Source of the DNA: Lachnospiraceae bacterium
GTDB taxonomy: Bacteria > Bacillota > Clostridia > Lachnospirales > Lachnospiraceae
NCBI GenBank assembly: GCA_900771995.1
Contig: CAAGQC010000097.1
Span: 1 to 27,171, forward strand
Length of the DNA: 27,171 bases
Direction of reading: 5' to 3'
In this document: positions 1 to 7,502 of the stretch, one piece after another
Layout of the letters: each line of letters opens with the position of its first letter
How positions within the stretch are numbered: the stretch's first letter is position 1
Made by a program: the position numbers and the translations under genes
Notes under the pieces: model-generated
Database searches by the model: none
What the model saw: the letters and a program-made list of their open reading frames with translations, nothing else
Told to the model about the DNA's origin: nothing

Positions 1-57
1 ACCTTCCGCTCCGGGAGTTCGTCTGGTTTGCAAATATTTATTCCACTAACTTCCCAT

Positions 58-549
58 TTAATTCTGGCTGTTGATGTAGTTGATCAGGCCTTCTGCAGCG
101 ATGATCTTCTGCATGAACTCGGGGAAGGCCTGTCCCTGGAAGCTCTCGCCAGTGGTGATATCTTTGATCACGCCGGTATTGAAATCGATCTCGACTTCAT
201 CGCCGTTTTTAATCTTCTGGGATGCCTCGGGACATTCGATGATGGGAAGTCCGATATTGATGGCATTGCGGTAGAAGATTCTGGCGAAGGTCTCTGCGAT
301 GACGCAGCTGACGCCTGCTGCCTTGATGGCGATAGGGGCATGCTCTCTGGAAGAGCCGCAGCCGAAGTTCTTCTCTGCTACGATAATGTCACCCTTTTTT
401 ACTTTCTTGATAAACTCCTTGTCGATATCCTCCATGCAGTGGGTAGCCAGTTCTGCGGGATCGGAGGAATTCAGATATCTTGCGGGAATGATAACGTCGG
501 TATCCACGTTATCTCCGAATTTGAAAACCGTTCCTTTTGCGTTGTTCAT
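58..549 (-). CDS. leuD: 3-isopropylmalate dehydratase small subunit
   Basis: This is the small subunit of isopropylmalate isomerase, which with LeuC converts 2-isopropylmalate to 3-isopropylmalate in cytosolic leucine synthesis. The 163-residue length fits the short, stand-alone LeuD of clostridia and archaea. Near the N terminus FGDNVDTDVIIPARYL matches the swivel-domain signature. GCGSSREHAP followed by AETFARIFYRNAINIGLP is the conserved substrate-specificity and subunit-contact region. The ATG follows AAAGG at about 10 bases. The gene lies 126 bases after leuC, a rather long gap that holds a stable hairpin (607-645), and the two are probably co-transcribed. No leuB follows; positions 1-57 contain only the 3' flank with no feature seen. 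The family assignment is secure. HacB/aconitase-like relatives are the only alternative, and adjacency to LeuC plus leuB elsewhere in the window favours leucine synthesis. Confidence 0.95.
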   Translation of the reverse strand: MNNAKGTVFKFGDNVDTDVIIPARYLNSSDPAELATHCMEDIDKEFIKKVKKGDIIVAEKNFGCGSSREHAPIAIKAAGVSCVIAETFARIFYRNAINIGLPIIECPEASQKIKNGDEVEIDFNTGVIKDITTGESFQGQAFPEFMQKIIAAEGLINYINSQN

Positions 550-606
550 TGTTCCGTTACCTTTCTATTACAGATGTCATATATATTTTTCACTATATTT
601 CCAGTA

Positions 607-645
607 CCGGCAGCTACATGCTTCCACAGCACTGACTGCTGCCGG
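607..645 (-). promoter_or_regulatory. Intercistronic hairpin between leuC and leuD
   Basis: An 8-bp perfect stem (CCGGCAGC at 607-614 against GCTGCCGG at 638-645) encloses a 23-base loop with an inner TGCT/AGCA pairing. No T-run follows on either strand, so it does not look like an intrinsic terminator. It may be an mRNA processing or stabilising element that sets the LeuC:LeuD ratio; that role is inference. Confidence 0.45.
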
Positions 646-675
646 CATTGCATTTAATTTCATTTATCTTGTCGA

Positions 676-1947
676 TCACTTCAGTTCGCCGGGACAGGAA
701 ATCTTGCCGGTGATGGCGCTGGCTGCCGCTACAGCAGGGCTTGCCAGATAGATCTCGGACTTCACATGGCCCATACGGCCCACGAAGTTACGGTTGGTGG
801 TGGAGACACATCTCTCGCCTTCTGCCAGAATACCCATGTATCCGCCCAGGCAGGGACCGCAGGTCGGGGTACTTACGACGGCTCCCGCTTCAATGAAGGT
901 CTTAAGAAGGCCCTCTTCCATGGCCTGCATATAGATGGACTGGGTTGCGGGGATCACGATACAGCGCATGCCCTTTGCCACATGTCTGCCCTGAAGCACC
1001 TTCGCTGCCGTACGCAGATCATCGATACGGCCATTGGTACAGGAACCGATAACGACCTGATCGATGGCGATGGGCTCCATCTCATGGATCTCATCGATGG
1101 TATGGGTGTTCTCCGGCAGATGGGGGAAGGCCACGGTAGGACGTAAGGTACTTAAGTCAATGGTGTATTCCGCATCGTACTGTGCATCCGGGTCTGCCTC
1201 GAATACCTTATAGGGACGCTTGGAATGCTCTTCCATGTAAGCAATGGCTTTCTCATCCACAGGGAAAATGCCGTTCTTACCGCCGGCCTCGATAGCCATG
1301 TTGGCAATGGTGAAGCGGTCATCCATGGACAGATTGGCAATGCCGTCTCCTACGAATTCCATGGACTTGTACAGTGCGCCGTCCACGCCGATCATGCCGA
1401 TGATATGTAAGATCACATCTTTACCGCTGACCCATTCGGAGGGTTTGCCGGTCAGGTTAAATTTGATGGCGGAAGGCACCTTGAACCATGCCTTGCCGGT
1501 AGCCATGCCGGCTGCCATATCCGTACTTCCCACGCCGGTGGAAAATGCTCCCAGTGCACCGTAAGTACAGGTATGGGAATCCGCACCGATGATCACATCG
1601 CCTGCTACGGTAAGTCCTTTCTCCGGAAGCAGGGCATGCTCGATACCCATCTCTCCCACTTCAAAATAATTGGTGATCTCATTGCGTCTTGCGAACTCGC
1701 GGACACATTTGCAGTGCTCCGCGGATTTAATATCCTTATTGGGAACAAAATGATCCGGTACCAGTGCGATCTTGTCCTTATCAAACACTCCCTGCACCTT
1801 CATTTTATCCATTTCCTTGATTGCCACCGGACTGGTGATATCGTTACCCAGTACCAGATCCAACTGTGCCTCGATCAGCTGTCCTGCCTGTACCTGCTCA
1901 AGGCCCGCTGCCTGGGCAAGTATCTTCTGTGTCATTGTCATTCCCAT
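676..1947 (-). CDS. leuC: 3-isopropylmalate dehydratase large subunit
   Basis: This is the aconitase-family [4Fe-4S] subunit of isopropylmalate isomerase in leucine synthesis. The 423-residue product is the short form typical of anaerobes and archaea. Visible signatures are GADSHTCTYGALGAFSTGVG, GSCTNGRIDDLR (first cluster Cys) and TPTCGPCLGG (the other two cluster Cys), with RNFVGRMGH near the C terminus. The frame is open 13 codons further upstream, but I chose the ATG at 1947 because AAAGGAG sits 9 bases before it and because MTMTQKILA is the usual LeuC start. It precedes leuD and is driven by a promoter at 2042-2070. The isomerase for homoaconitate is related, but the leucine pathway genes in the window favour LeuC. 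Confidence 0.95.
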   Translation of the reverse strand: MGMTMTQKILAQAAGLEQVQAGQLIEAQLDLVLGNDITSPVAIKEMDKMKVQGVFDKDKIALVPDHFVPNKDIKSAEHCKCVREFARRNEITNYFEVGEMGIEHALLPEKGLTVAGDVIIGADSHTCTYGALGAFSTGVGSTDMAAGMATGKAWFKVPSAIKFNLTGKPSEWVSGKDVILHIIGMIGVDGALYKSMEFVGDGIANLSMDDRFTIANMAIEAGGKNGIFPVDEKAIAYMEEHSKRPYKVFEADPDAQYDAEYTIDLSTLRPTVAFPHLPENTHTIDEIHEMEPIAIDQVVIGSCTNGRIDDLRTAAKVLQGRHVAKGMRCIVIPATQSIYMQAMEEGLLKTFIEAGAVVSTPTCGPCLGGYMGILAEGERCVSTTNRNFVGRMGHVKSEIYLASPAVAAASAITGKISCPGELK

Positions 1948-2041
1948 TGTCTGCTGCTCCTTTTTCTCTTCATACAGCTTACGCATTTACGCAGCTGCTC
2001 CACTCTTCGGATACGAAATACGTTTCTTTGAGGTTTTCATT

Positions 2042-2070
2042 ATTGTAGCACACTCATTTGTAATTGAAAA
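2042..2070 (-). promoter_or_regulatory. Predicted leuC-leuD promoter
   Basis: On the minus strand, TTTTCA (2065-2070) is separated by exactly 17 bases from TACAAT (2042-2047), which is preceded by TGC, giving an extended -10. The -35 matches 4 of 6 consensus bases. Transcription would start near 2035, leaving a leader of about 88 bases before leuC. No T-box or leader-peptide attenuator is evident in that leader. Confidence 0.6.
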
Positions 2071-2107
2071 CATCCACATTTAACATATTTCTACGAAAAT
2101 GTGGATG
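2071..2107 (-). terminator. Hairpin after the histidine kinase gene, possible terminator
   Basis: An 11-bp perfect stem (CATCCACATTT at 2071-2081 with its complement at 2097-2107) and a 15-base loop are followed on the minus strand by TTTTCAATT. The T-run is short, so termination may be partial. The same TTTTCA serves as the -35 of the leuC promoter, so the hairpin directly abuts that promoter and could instead be an operator. Confidence 0.45.
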
Positions 2108-2156
2108 CTTAAGCCTTGAATTATTGATTTATTTTAATATCGTAACATAATGCTTT

Positions 2157-4652
2157 TTATGATTTTGAATCCTGTTTTTCTGTCATTTCCGCAGTTACCG
2201 CGTCTCCGACAGCACCGGGGTTTCCGATCTCTTGCTTTATTTTCCAGGTCAGTACCACCTTGAACAGGTCTCCGTCCAGTTCGATCCGGAACTTTCCGCC
2301 CTGCAGTTCCGTAAAGCTTTTGGCGATGGCCAGCCCCAGTCCGCTGCCCTCGGTATTGCGGGAAGCGTCTCCTCTGACGAACCGTTCCGTCAGTTCCTCT
2401 CCGGATACGGACAGTTCCTGTGCAGTAATATTTTTTAAGATGATAGTCACATCCTCTTTTGCCGTGAAACCATTGACATAGACTCTGGTGCCGGGCAGCG
2501 CGTACTTGGCAATATTGCCAAAGAGGTTCTCGAAGATCCGGAAGGTCTTCTGGCTGTCTAACGGTACGATCACCTTTTCCTCCGGCAGACTCATCCGTAC
2601 ATCCAGTCCGGCATCTGCCAGCTTATCCGCCATCTCGAATTCCACCTGTTTGACCAGGCTGACAATGTCCACATCCCGGATATCCAGCGTGACATTCTGG
2701 GAGTTCGCCTTGCTGACCTCGAACAGGTCTTCGATCAGTGCTTTCAGCCGCAGGGATTTGCGGTCCAGCGTCTCCAGATATTCCTTGCGCTGCTCTTCCG
2801 TCACTCCCGGCTCCTGTAACAGCTTCACATAAGTGATGATGGCCGTCAGCGGGGTCTTCAGATCATGGGACACATTGGTGATCAGCTCCGACTTCATCCG
2901 CTGGCTCTTCACTTCCTCCGCCACCGCATTGCGGAAGCCTTCTTCGATCCGGTATATCTGCGGTTTGAAGGGTTCAAATACTCCCAGATCCTCCTCAATG
3001 GTCACATTCAGATTACCCTGGGCAATCTCATTGGTGGCTTTTAACAACAGACCATACTTTTTCTGTAATTTACTGATATAACGCCGCAGCAAAAAGTACA
3101 GCACCACGGAATAGATGATTGCGATGGTCAGGCCTCCCAGCGGAAGACTGCAGATCACCACCAGGATCAGGGCATTCCACAGCACGATCCGCAGGATCAG
3201 CTTTTTCGCGTCCTTCGTGACATCGAAATGTTCCACATCCCGGTAGACATCTACCACCTTATCCCATCCAAGGGAAAATGCCTTTTTGATCCACTTCCAC
3301 AACTTCTTAAAGAGGGGCACAAACAGATAGCACAGGCTGCGCTTTTTAAAATACTCCTTCACTCCCATCGTCCGGATAGCCCGCAGGGATACCCCGCAGC
3401 ACCACACGATGAAGAACAGCGCCGCCACCGCCAGCACATTCAGTGCATAGGCAAGGATACCGGCGATCATCAACGTCCCCGCGCTGTTTCCCCGCATTAC
3501 GGTACTTAGGGCATTGCCGCTCCGCACCCAGAACACCAGATACACTACCTGTTCACTGCTGACCGCTGTCAGGATCCCCAGGATCAGCAGGATCACCTCT
3601 ATGGGAAGCTTTAGCAGCCACAGCCGCTCCCATGCTTTCTCTTCTGCAATACCGGGAAGTACAAGTGCCAGCACCAGGAGCAGGAGTGCCAGTACCAGGA
3701 ACATCTGCTGACAGCCGGACCAGTAATAAGAGGTATACTGATCTCCCCTGGAAAAATAATAGATGACACTGTCATCTTCCTCTTCATAATAGAGAAATCT
3801 GCCGTCCCGCTGCTGATCTGCCTGTTTCGAGATGCAGAACGTGATCTCACAGTTGCGGGGCATTTTCAGCTGGAACAGCGGATTATGGCTGACAGAGACC
3901 TCGGATTTCACATAATTCTCCGCCATTCTCGCAAGGCCACAGTTACGGATCACCTCCGACGCCGTCTTGCGAAGTGTTGTGGTATTTGCTCCCACCACCG
4001 TGCTTCCCAGCGTAGCATCATTACCGTTTTCATCAAATACAAAGGTCAGCAGAAAACTCTGGGCATCCGCCTGGATCTCGGTATCCGCCAGATTGCTCAA
4101 CGTCTCTCCGGTTACGGTGTCCCGGATCACATAATCATAAGTGCTATTCAACTCACTGAAACTATTTTCCAGTGCACTGAAATGTGCCTCCAGATATTGT
4201 CTGGTCTGTGCCGCATCCACCTCAAGACTCTGGTACTCCTCTGTATTTTCTACGGACTCGGGAAGCGTCTTACCAAGATCTCCGGTATAGCCTTCTGCCA
4301 CCGTGCTTACCGCCTGCTCGTTATTCAGCCACTCGTTTCCCTCTGTGGGCTGCATATATAATTCCCCATAACTGAGGGATGTCTGGTTCACTTTATTATA
4401 CAGATCCCTGTAGAGCAGATAGCAGTTCTGGTAAAGATAAGTCACGCTGTTCGCGGTCTCGGAGGAATTGATAATATTCTGATCCGTCTTCACACTCTCG
4501 GCTCTGCGCTCGAAAATGCCGTAGCAGGCGGTAAAAATACCGGAGGCCAGAATACTTAAGATCAGACCGTAGAGCAGCCATCTGACTACAGGTTTTCTGT
4601 TCTCACTTTGTTCTGTTGTCTCTGTCTTTGCAGCCTCTGTTACCTGTTCCAC
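2157..4652 (-). CDS. Multi-pass membrane sensor histidine kinase
   Basis: This is a two-component sensor kinase of 831 residues, paired with the OmpR-type regulator encoded 65 bases upstream. TM1 is at about 24-46, followed by a ~265-residue extracellular region. Hydrophobic segments follow at about 315-336, 347-372, 391-420, 484-503 and 505-523, then a HAMP-like stretch. The HisKA phosphoacceptor is H596 in VSHDLKTPLTA. The ATPase domain has N-box ENLFGNIAKYA and G-box GSGLGLAIAKSF (769-780). The usual DxGxG D-box is replaced by IILKNIT, a variant I recall from some Firmicutes VanS-like kinases. The start is GTG, supported by AGGAGAGG 7-9 bases upstream and no better alternative. The signal is unknown; nothing in the extracellular part is a domain I recognise. 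Confidence 0.9.
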   Translation of the reverse strand: MEQVTEAAKTETTEQSENRKPVVRWLLYGLILSILASGIFTACYGIFERRAESVKTDQNIINSSETANSVTYLYQNCYLLYRDLYNKVNQTSLSYGELYMQPTEGNEWLNNEQAVSTVAEGYTGDLGKTLPESVENTEEYQSLEVDAAQTRQYLEAHFSALENSFSELNSTYDYVIRDTVTGETLSNLADTEIQADAQSFLLTFVFDENGNDATLGSTVVGANTTTLRKTASEVIRNCGLARMAENYVKSEVSVSHNPLFQLKMPRNCEITFCISKQADQQRDGRFLYYEEEDDSVIYYFSRGDQYTSYYWSGCQQMFLVLALLLLVLALVLPGIAEEKAWERLWLLKLPIEVILLILGILTAVSSEQVVYLVFWVRSGNALSTVMRGNSAGTLMIAGILAYALNVLAVAALFFIVWCCGVSLRAIRTMGVKEYFKKRSLCYLFVPLFKKLWKWIKKAFSLGWDKVVDVYRDVEHFDVTKDAKKLILRIVLWNALILVVICSLPLGGLTIAIIYSVVLYFLLRRYISKLQKKYGLLLKATNEIAQGNLNVTIEEDLGVFEPFKPQIYRIEEGFRNAVAEEVKSQRMKSELITNVSHDLKTPLTAIITYVKLLQEPGVTEEQRKEYLETLDRKSLRLKALIEDLFEVSKANSQNVTLDIRDVDIVSLVKQVEFEMADKLADAGLDVRMSLPEEKVIVPLDSQKTFRIFENLFGNIAKYALPGTRVYVNGFTAKEDVTIILKNITAQELSVSGEELTERFVRGDASRNTEGSGLGLAIAKSFTELQGGKFRIELDGDLFKVVLTWKIKQEIGNPGAVGDAVTAEMTEKQDSKS

Positions 4653-4717
4653 TTTTACACCTCTCCTTCCGCTTTTCCGGATATCCGTCCTACCGGTCTG
4701 GTTCCTGCATTCCGCAG

Positions 4718-5434
4718 TTACTGCTTGTCGATCTTATAGCCTACGCCCCATACCACTTTCAGATATTTGGGATTCCGGGGATCGATCTCTATTTTTTCCC
4801 GGATATTCCGCACATGTACCATAATCGTGTCTGTGTTGACCGCCTTTTCATTCCAGATACGCTCGTAGATCTCATCCGCGGAAAATACTCTGCCGGGATT
4901 CTTGATCAGAAGCTGTACAATCTTGAATTCCATGGGGGTCAGCTTCACCGGCTCCCCGTCCACCGTCACCTCCACGGTCTCCTCATTGAGTTCAAGACCA
5001 CCGATGGTATACACATGGGACCCGGCCTGTTCTTCCCCGCTGACCGCCGTCAGGTATTTGGAATATCTGCGCAGATGGGAATTTACTCTTGCCAGAAGTT
5101 CCAGGGGGGTAAAGGGCTTCGTCACATAATCGTCCGCACCCATATTCAGTCCCATGATCTTATCCACTTCCTCCGACTTGGCCGACAGCATGATCACGGG
5201 GAATTCCTGATTCTGCTCCCGCAGCTTCATTAACATCGTCACACCGTCCATCACCGGCATCATGATATCCAGAATGGCCAGATGGATCTCCTCATTTGCC
5301 ACGATCTCCAGTCCTTCCTTGCCGTTGGCGGCTTTCCATACCTGATATCCCTGATTCTTCAGATAGATCTCCACACCGTCCCTGATCTCCTTGTCATCTT
5401 CCACGATCAGAATGTGATATTTGTTGTTCTCCAT
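4718..5434 (-). CDS. OmpR/PhoB-family response regulator
   Basis: This 238-residue cytosolic transcription factor has an N-terminal receiver domain and a C-terminal winged helix. The acidic pocket is E12-D13-D14, the phosphoacceptor is D56 in AILDIMMP, the switch Ser is S84 and the conserved Lys is K106 in VTKPF. The winged-helix part (about 140-238) ends with MVHVRNIREKIE and VVWGVGYKID, the typical recognition helix and wing. It precedes the histidine kinase and is very likely its partner, from a promoter at 5486-5514. The ribosome site AGAGGGAG lies close to the ATG. Its targets are unknown; the nearby six-gene transporter operon and the kinase operon itself are the obvious candidates, but this is inference. 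Confidence 0.93.
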   Translation of the reverse strand: MENNKYHILIVEDDKEIRDGVEIYLKNQGYQVWKAANGKEGLEIVANEEIHLAILDIMMPVMDGVTMLMKLREQNQEFPVIMLSAKSEEVDKIMGLNMGADDYVTKPFTPLELLARVNSHLRRYSKYLTAVSGEEQAGSHVYTIGGLELNEETVEVTVDGEPVKLTPMEFKIVQLLIKNPGRVFSADEIYERIWNEKAVNTDTIMVHVRNIREKIEIDPRNPKYLKVVWGVGYKIDKQ

Positions 5435-5485
5435 AGCTCCCTCTCATTCTGCCTTTTACGGCAAGGGCTCTTCCACCGCCCTGTC

Positions 5486-5514
5486 ATTATCCTGATTTTA
5501 GTTTACAATTTCAA
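5486..5514 (-). promoter_or_regulatory. Predicted promoter of the two-component operon
   Basis: TTGAAA (5509-5514) and GATAAT (5486-5491) on the minus strand are spaced by 17 bases. The start would be near 5479, about 45 bases before the regulator ATG. It lies between the end of the ECF gene and the regulator, so the two-component pair can be transcribed independently. Confidence 0.6.
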
Positions 5515-5556
5515 AGTTCACCTGTAGAAAAAACGAAAGATTTTCTAAAGATATTT

Positions 5557-6084
5557 TCATGGTACTGTTGTTTTATTTTCCAGAAGGGTAAGTATTTTAA
5601 TAACCGGTACGATCAGTACCCCACAGAAAAAGTTGCTGACACCGTGCACGAAATCCCAGGGCAGCCCGGCAATGATCCAGGCGATCATTTTCTGAAAGCT
5701 TAAGCCATACAACAGTGCCTGGGCCGGTGCATACAGGGTGCCGAATAAAAAGCCGTGAGCGGCACAAAGCAGCATATAAACAAGGGGCCGCACCTTCGCC
5801 GGAATCTTCTTCGGCAGCAGCATCATGGCTCCCCACAGCACTGTCCACAGATACAGATACGGGATCCACCAGGTGGCGAATCCGCAGAAGATTCCATTTA
5901 ATAAGACATAAATGTAAATGGGATACAGTGCCTTTTTCCGATATACCACGGTAAACGCAATGGTAAAAACACCAAGGAGGTGGACATTCGGTGCCACCTC
6001 CATGATTATTTTCGAAGCGTACATCAACGCTCCCAGCATTGCGAAAACCGCCATCTCTCTGATCGTCAGTTTTCCGTTTTTCAA
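5557..6084 (-). CDS. ECF transporter S component (substrate unknown)
   Basis: This 175-residue, six-segment membrane protein resembles substrate-binding S components of energy-coupling-factor vitamin importers: MKNGKLTIREMAVFAMLGAL at the start includes the Ala/Met-rich TM1 that contacts EcfT. Aromatic and polar residues in WWIPYLYLWT and GLPWDFVHGVSNFFCG may line a binding pocket. No EcfA or EcfT is in the window, so it would use a shared group II module encoded elsewhere. The start codon is TTG at 6084, 3 bases after the DUF4430 stop, with GGAG 9 bases upstream inside that gene; the residues from this start match the usual family N terminus better than starting at the inner ATG. Neighbours are a DUF4430 lipoprotein and thiamine diphosphokinase, so thiamine, a precursor or a corrinoid are possible substrates. 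Confidence 0.75.
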   Translation of the reverse strand: MKNGKLTIREMAVFAMLGALMYASKIIMEVAPNVHLLGVFTIAFTVVYRKKALYPIYIYVLLNGIFCGFATWWIPYLYLWTVLWGAMMLLPKKIPAKVRPLVYMLLCAAHGFLFGTLYAPAQALLYGLSFQKMIAWIIAGLPWDFVHGVSNFFCGVLIVPVIKILTLLENKTTVP

Positions 6085-6087
6085 CCG

Positions 6088-6567
6088 TTATTTCTCCACT
6101 TTAAAAGAATAGGTATCTCCGGCGGTCACAGGAGTGGAGTCCACGCCGGTAGAAGCATATTCGCCGTTGATATAAAATGCCCAGTAGGTCTGGTCGGTAT
6201 CGTAATCTGCCGTCACACCGTTGACGGTCTTCACATAGAGACCGTAATCGCCCTCTTCGCCTGCGATAATACCGATCTCCGTCAGAGCGTCACCCACATT
6301 TTCCCTGTCTGTATGGATGGTAAAACTGCTCTCTGCGCCCTCCTTGTCGGTTACAGTCAGAGTGAATTCGGTATTGCCCTCGCCCAGATCACTGCCATCT
6401 GCAAAAACACCTCCCGTCTGCGCCTGTGCAGATTCCTGTACCGCTCCCTGCGCGCTGCCGTCATCCCCGGACTTACTGCCGCAGGCGGTCATTCCGGCTG
6501 CCATGGTTACTGCCAGCAGTACTCCGCAGGCTCTTACTTTCCATGTTCCAGTTACAAATTTTTTCAT
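6088..6567 (-). CDS. DUF4430-domain lipoprotein
   Basis: The product is a 159-residue exported lipoprotein. The signal peptide ends in GMTAC, giving lipid attachment at C29, followed by a Ser/Gly/Gln-rich linker to about residue 55. Residues 60-159 match the DUF4430 (transcobalamin C-terminal-like) fold, with the hallmark TYWAFYINGEYASTGVD and a closing AGDTYSFKVEK. Such domains occur on extracellular proteins and are often encoded beside ECF S components, where they are thought to capture ligand at the surface. Here the S component starts 3 bases after the stop, implying translational coupling. A clear ribosome site, GGAGGAAG, precedes the ATG. The ligand is unknown; cobalamin binding cannot be inferred from the fold alone. 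Confidence 0.82.
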   Translation of the reverse strand: MKKFVTGTWKVRACGVLLAVTMAAGMTACGSKSGDDGSAQGAVQESAQAQTGGVFADGSDLGEGNTEFTLTVTDKEGAESSFTIHTDRENVGDALTEIGIIAGEEGDYGLYVKTVNGVTADYDTDQTYWAFYINGEYASTGVDSTPVTAGDTYSFKVEK

Positions 6568-6594
6568 AATCTTCCTCCGATTTTTATTTTCTCA

Positions 6595-6621
6595 CGATTT
6601 CACCTTTCCTGTGTAAAATCG
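6595..6621 (-). promoter_or_regulatory. Hairpin in the thiN-DUF4430 gap
   Basis: CGATTT-CAC (6595-6603) pairs with GTG-AAATCG (6611-6621), with a 2-base TA bulge and a 7-base loop. No T-run follows. It sits about 27 bases before the DUF4430 start in an 88-base gap and might tune translation or mRNA stability. No other feature is visible in this gap. Confidence 0.3.
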
Positions 6622-6655
6622 TATCAGACCTTTTTATTTTCCGGCCGCTGCACTA

Positions 6656-7312
6656 CTATGCCTCATCCTCATAGTACCGGATCATACACACCAGTTCACC
6701 GTCCTCCACGGACACTTCCGCTTCCTCCCCCAGAAATTCATTACTGATCCCGATGGGAAAATCATTGGTGACCACCGCATTTTCCAGAGGATACTTCATT
6801 CCCCGGATGGTCACACCTTTTGCTTCCTTCGTCAGGGCAAACAGAGACATGGTGCCCTCCAGCTCCTTCCGGAAATGTACAGCTTCGTTCTGCAACACCA
6901 GCACCATTCCCGTGCCATCCACAAGATATCCCACCGCACCGTGATTTTTCAGATACAAAAGACACTGGATATTTGCAAACGTATGGTCAAATCTGCCGCC
7001 GGTGGCCGCATAGATGCGAAAATCGGTGTATCCCAGTTCCAGACCTTTTTTGATGGCCGCCAGCATGTCCGTATCGTCCTTGCATTCCGGCAGGCGGCAG
7101 ATCTTCTCCGGAACCGTCTGCTGTAGCTGCTCCACCGCCAGTTTTTCCTGTTGACTAACGGAGTCAAAATCCCCGACGATCAGATCCGGCTCCACATTCA
7201 GGATCCCGCAGTAGCTTAAGCCTCCATCCACCGCAATGACATAATCTTCCCCCGCCACAGACAGTTCTCCCATGGTGAGGTCTCCTGCGCCGATCAAAAT
7301 ACATTTACCCAT
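6656..7312 (-). CDS. thiN: Thiamine diphosphokinase
   Basis: This cytosolic enzyme transfers pyrophosphate from ATP to thiamine, giving thiamine diphosphate. The 218-residue length is usual. Family motifs in order are VDGG (28-31), GDFDS (47-51), DDTD (79-82) and GGRFDHTFAN (105-114), which form the nucleotide and thiamine site at the N-terminal domain; the C-terminal domain is the beta-barrel. The ATG is preceded by AAAGGAAAA. It is the first gene of a three-gene unit with the DUF4430 lipoprotein and the ECF S component, driven by a promoter at 7451-7479. No TPP riboswitch is seen in the ~130-base leader. Linkage to a transporter suggests vitamin salvage. Confidence 0.92.
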   Translation of the reverse strand: MGKCILIGAGDLTMGELSVAGEDYVIAVDGGLSYCGILNVEPDLIVGDFDSVSQQEKLAVEQLQQTVPEKICRLPECKDDTDMLAAIKKGLELGYTDFRIYAATGGRFDHTFANIQCLLYLKNHGAVGYLVDGTGMVLVLQNEAVHFRKELEGTMSLFALTKEAKGVTIRGMKYPLENAVVTNDFPIGISNEFLGEEAEVSVEDGELVCMIRYYEDEA

Positions 7313-7410
7313 AGTATTTCTGTTTTCCTTTCCTGTAACAGTTCCGCCTGTGTCATTTTCCTTTCCGGTCCGCAGGAAGATTCTTACATCACTTTGCGGC
7401 CATCCCGTTC

Positions 7411-7439
7411 GTTCCGAAACAGGCGTTTTGTTCGCGAAC
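7411..7439. promoter_or_regulatory. Paired GTTC-GAAC palindromes near the thiN start site
   Basis: A perfect 10-bp palindrome GTTCGCGAAC (7430-7439) and an imperfect one GTTCCGAAAC (7411-7420) are 19 bases apart centre to centre, about two helical turns. They lie just inside the predicted thiN transcript, a usual place for a repressor. They are not the GAAC-N4-GTTC arrangement of the Gram-positive LexA box. Confidence 0.35.
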
Positions 7440-7450
7440 CGTTACGCACT

Positions 7451-7479
7451 ATTGTACCGTTTCTGCATTTACATTTCAA
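7451..7479 (-). promoter_or_regulatory. Predicted thiN operon promoter
   Basis: TTGAAA (7474-7479) and TACAAT (7451-7456) on the minus strand are spaced by 17 bases, close to sigma-A consensus. Transcription would begin near 7444. Its -35 abuts the -35 of the divergent plus-strand promoter. Confidence 0.65.
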
Positions 7480-7496
7480 GAGATTGGCGGTATATT
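7468..7496 (+). promoter_or_regulatory. Predicted promoter of the YgjP-like gene
   Basis: TTTACA (7468-7473) and TATATT (7491-7496) are spaced by 17 bases on the plus strand. The expected start of transcription, about 7 bases after the -10, falls on the ATG at 7503, so the mRNA may be leaderless. Confidence 0.5.
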
Positions 7497-7502
7497 TGAA
7501 GT

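Noticed and set aside
1948..1986. N-terminal extension of LeuC to the ATG at 1986
   Set aside because: The ATG at 1947 has AAAGGAG at a suitable distance, and the extension would encode the ribosome site itself.
1948..2156. T-box or leader-peptide attenuation upstream of leuC
   Set aside because: No T-box consensus and no Leu-rich short ORF followed by alternative hairpins is visible in this stretch.
7430..7439. LexA/SOS box near thiN
   Set aside because: The half-sites are GTTC...GAAC with no four-base gap, the reverse of the GAAC-N4-GTTC arrangement.
7313..7450. TPP riboswitch before thiN
   Set aside because: No conserved TPP aptamer segments were recognised in the leader.
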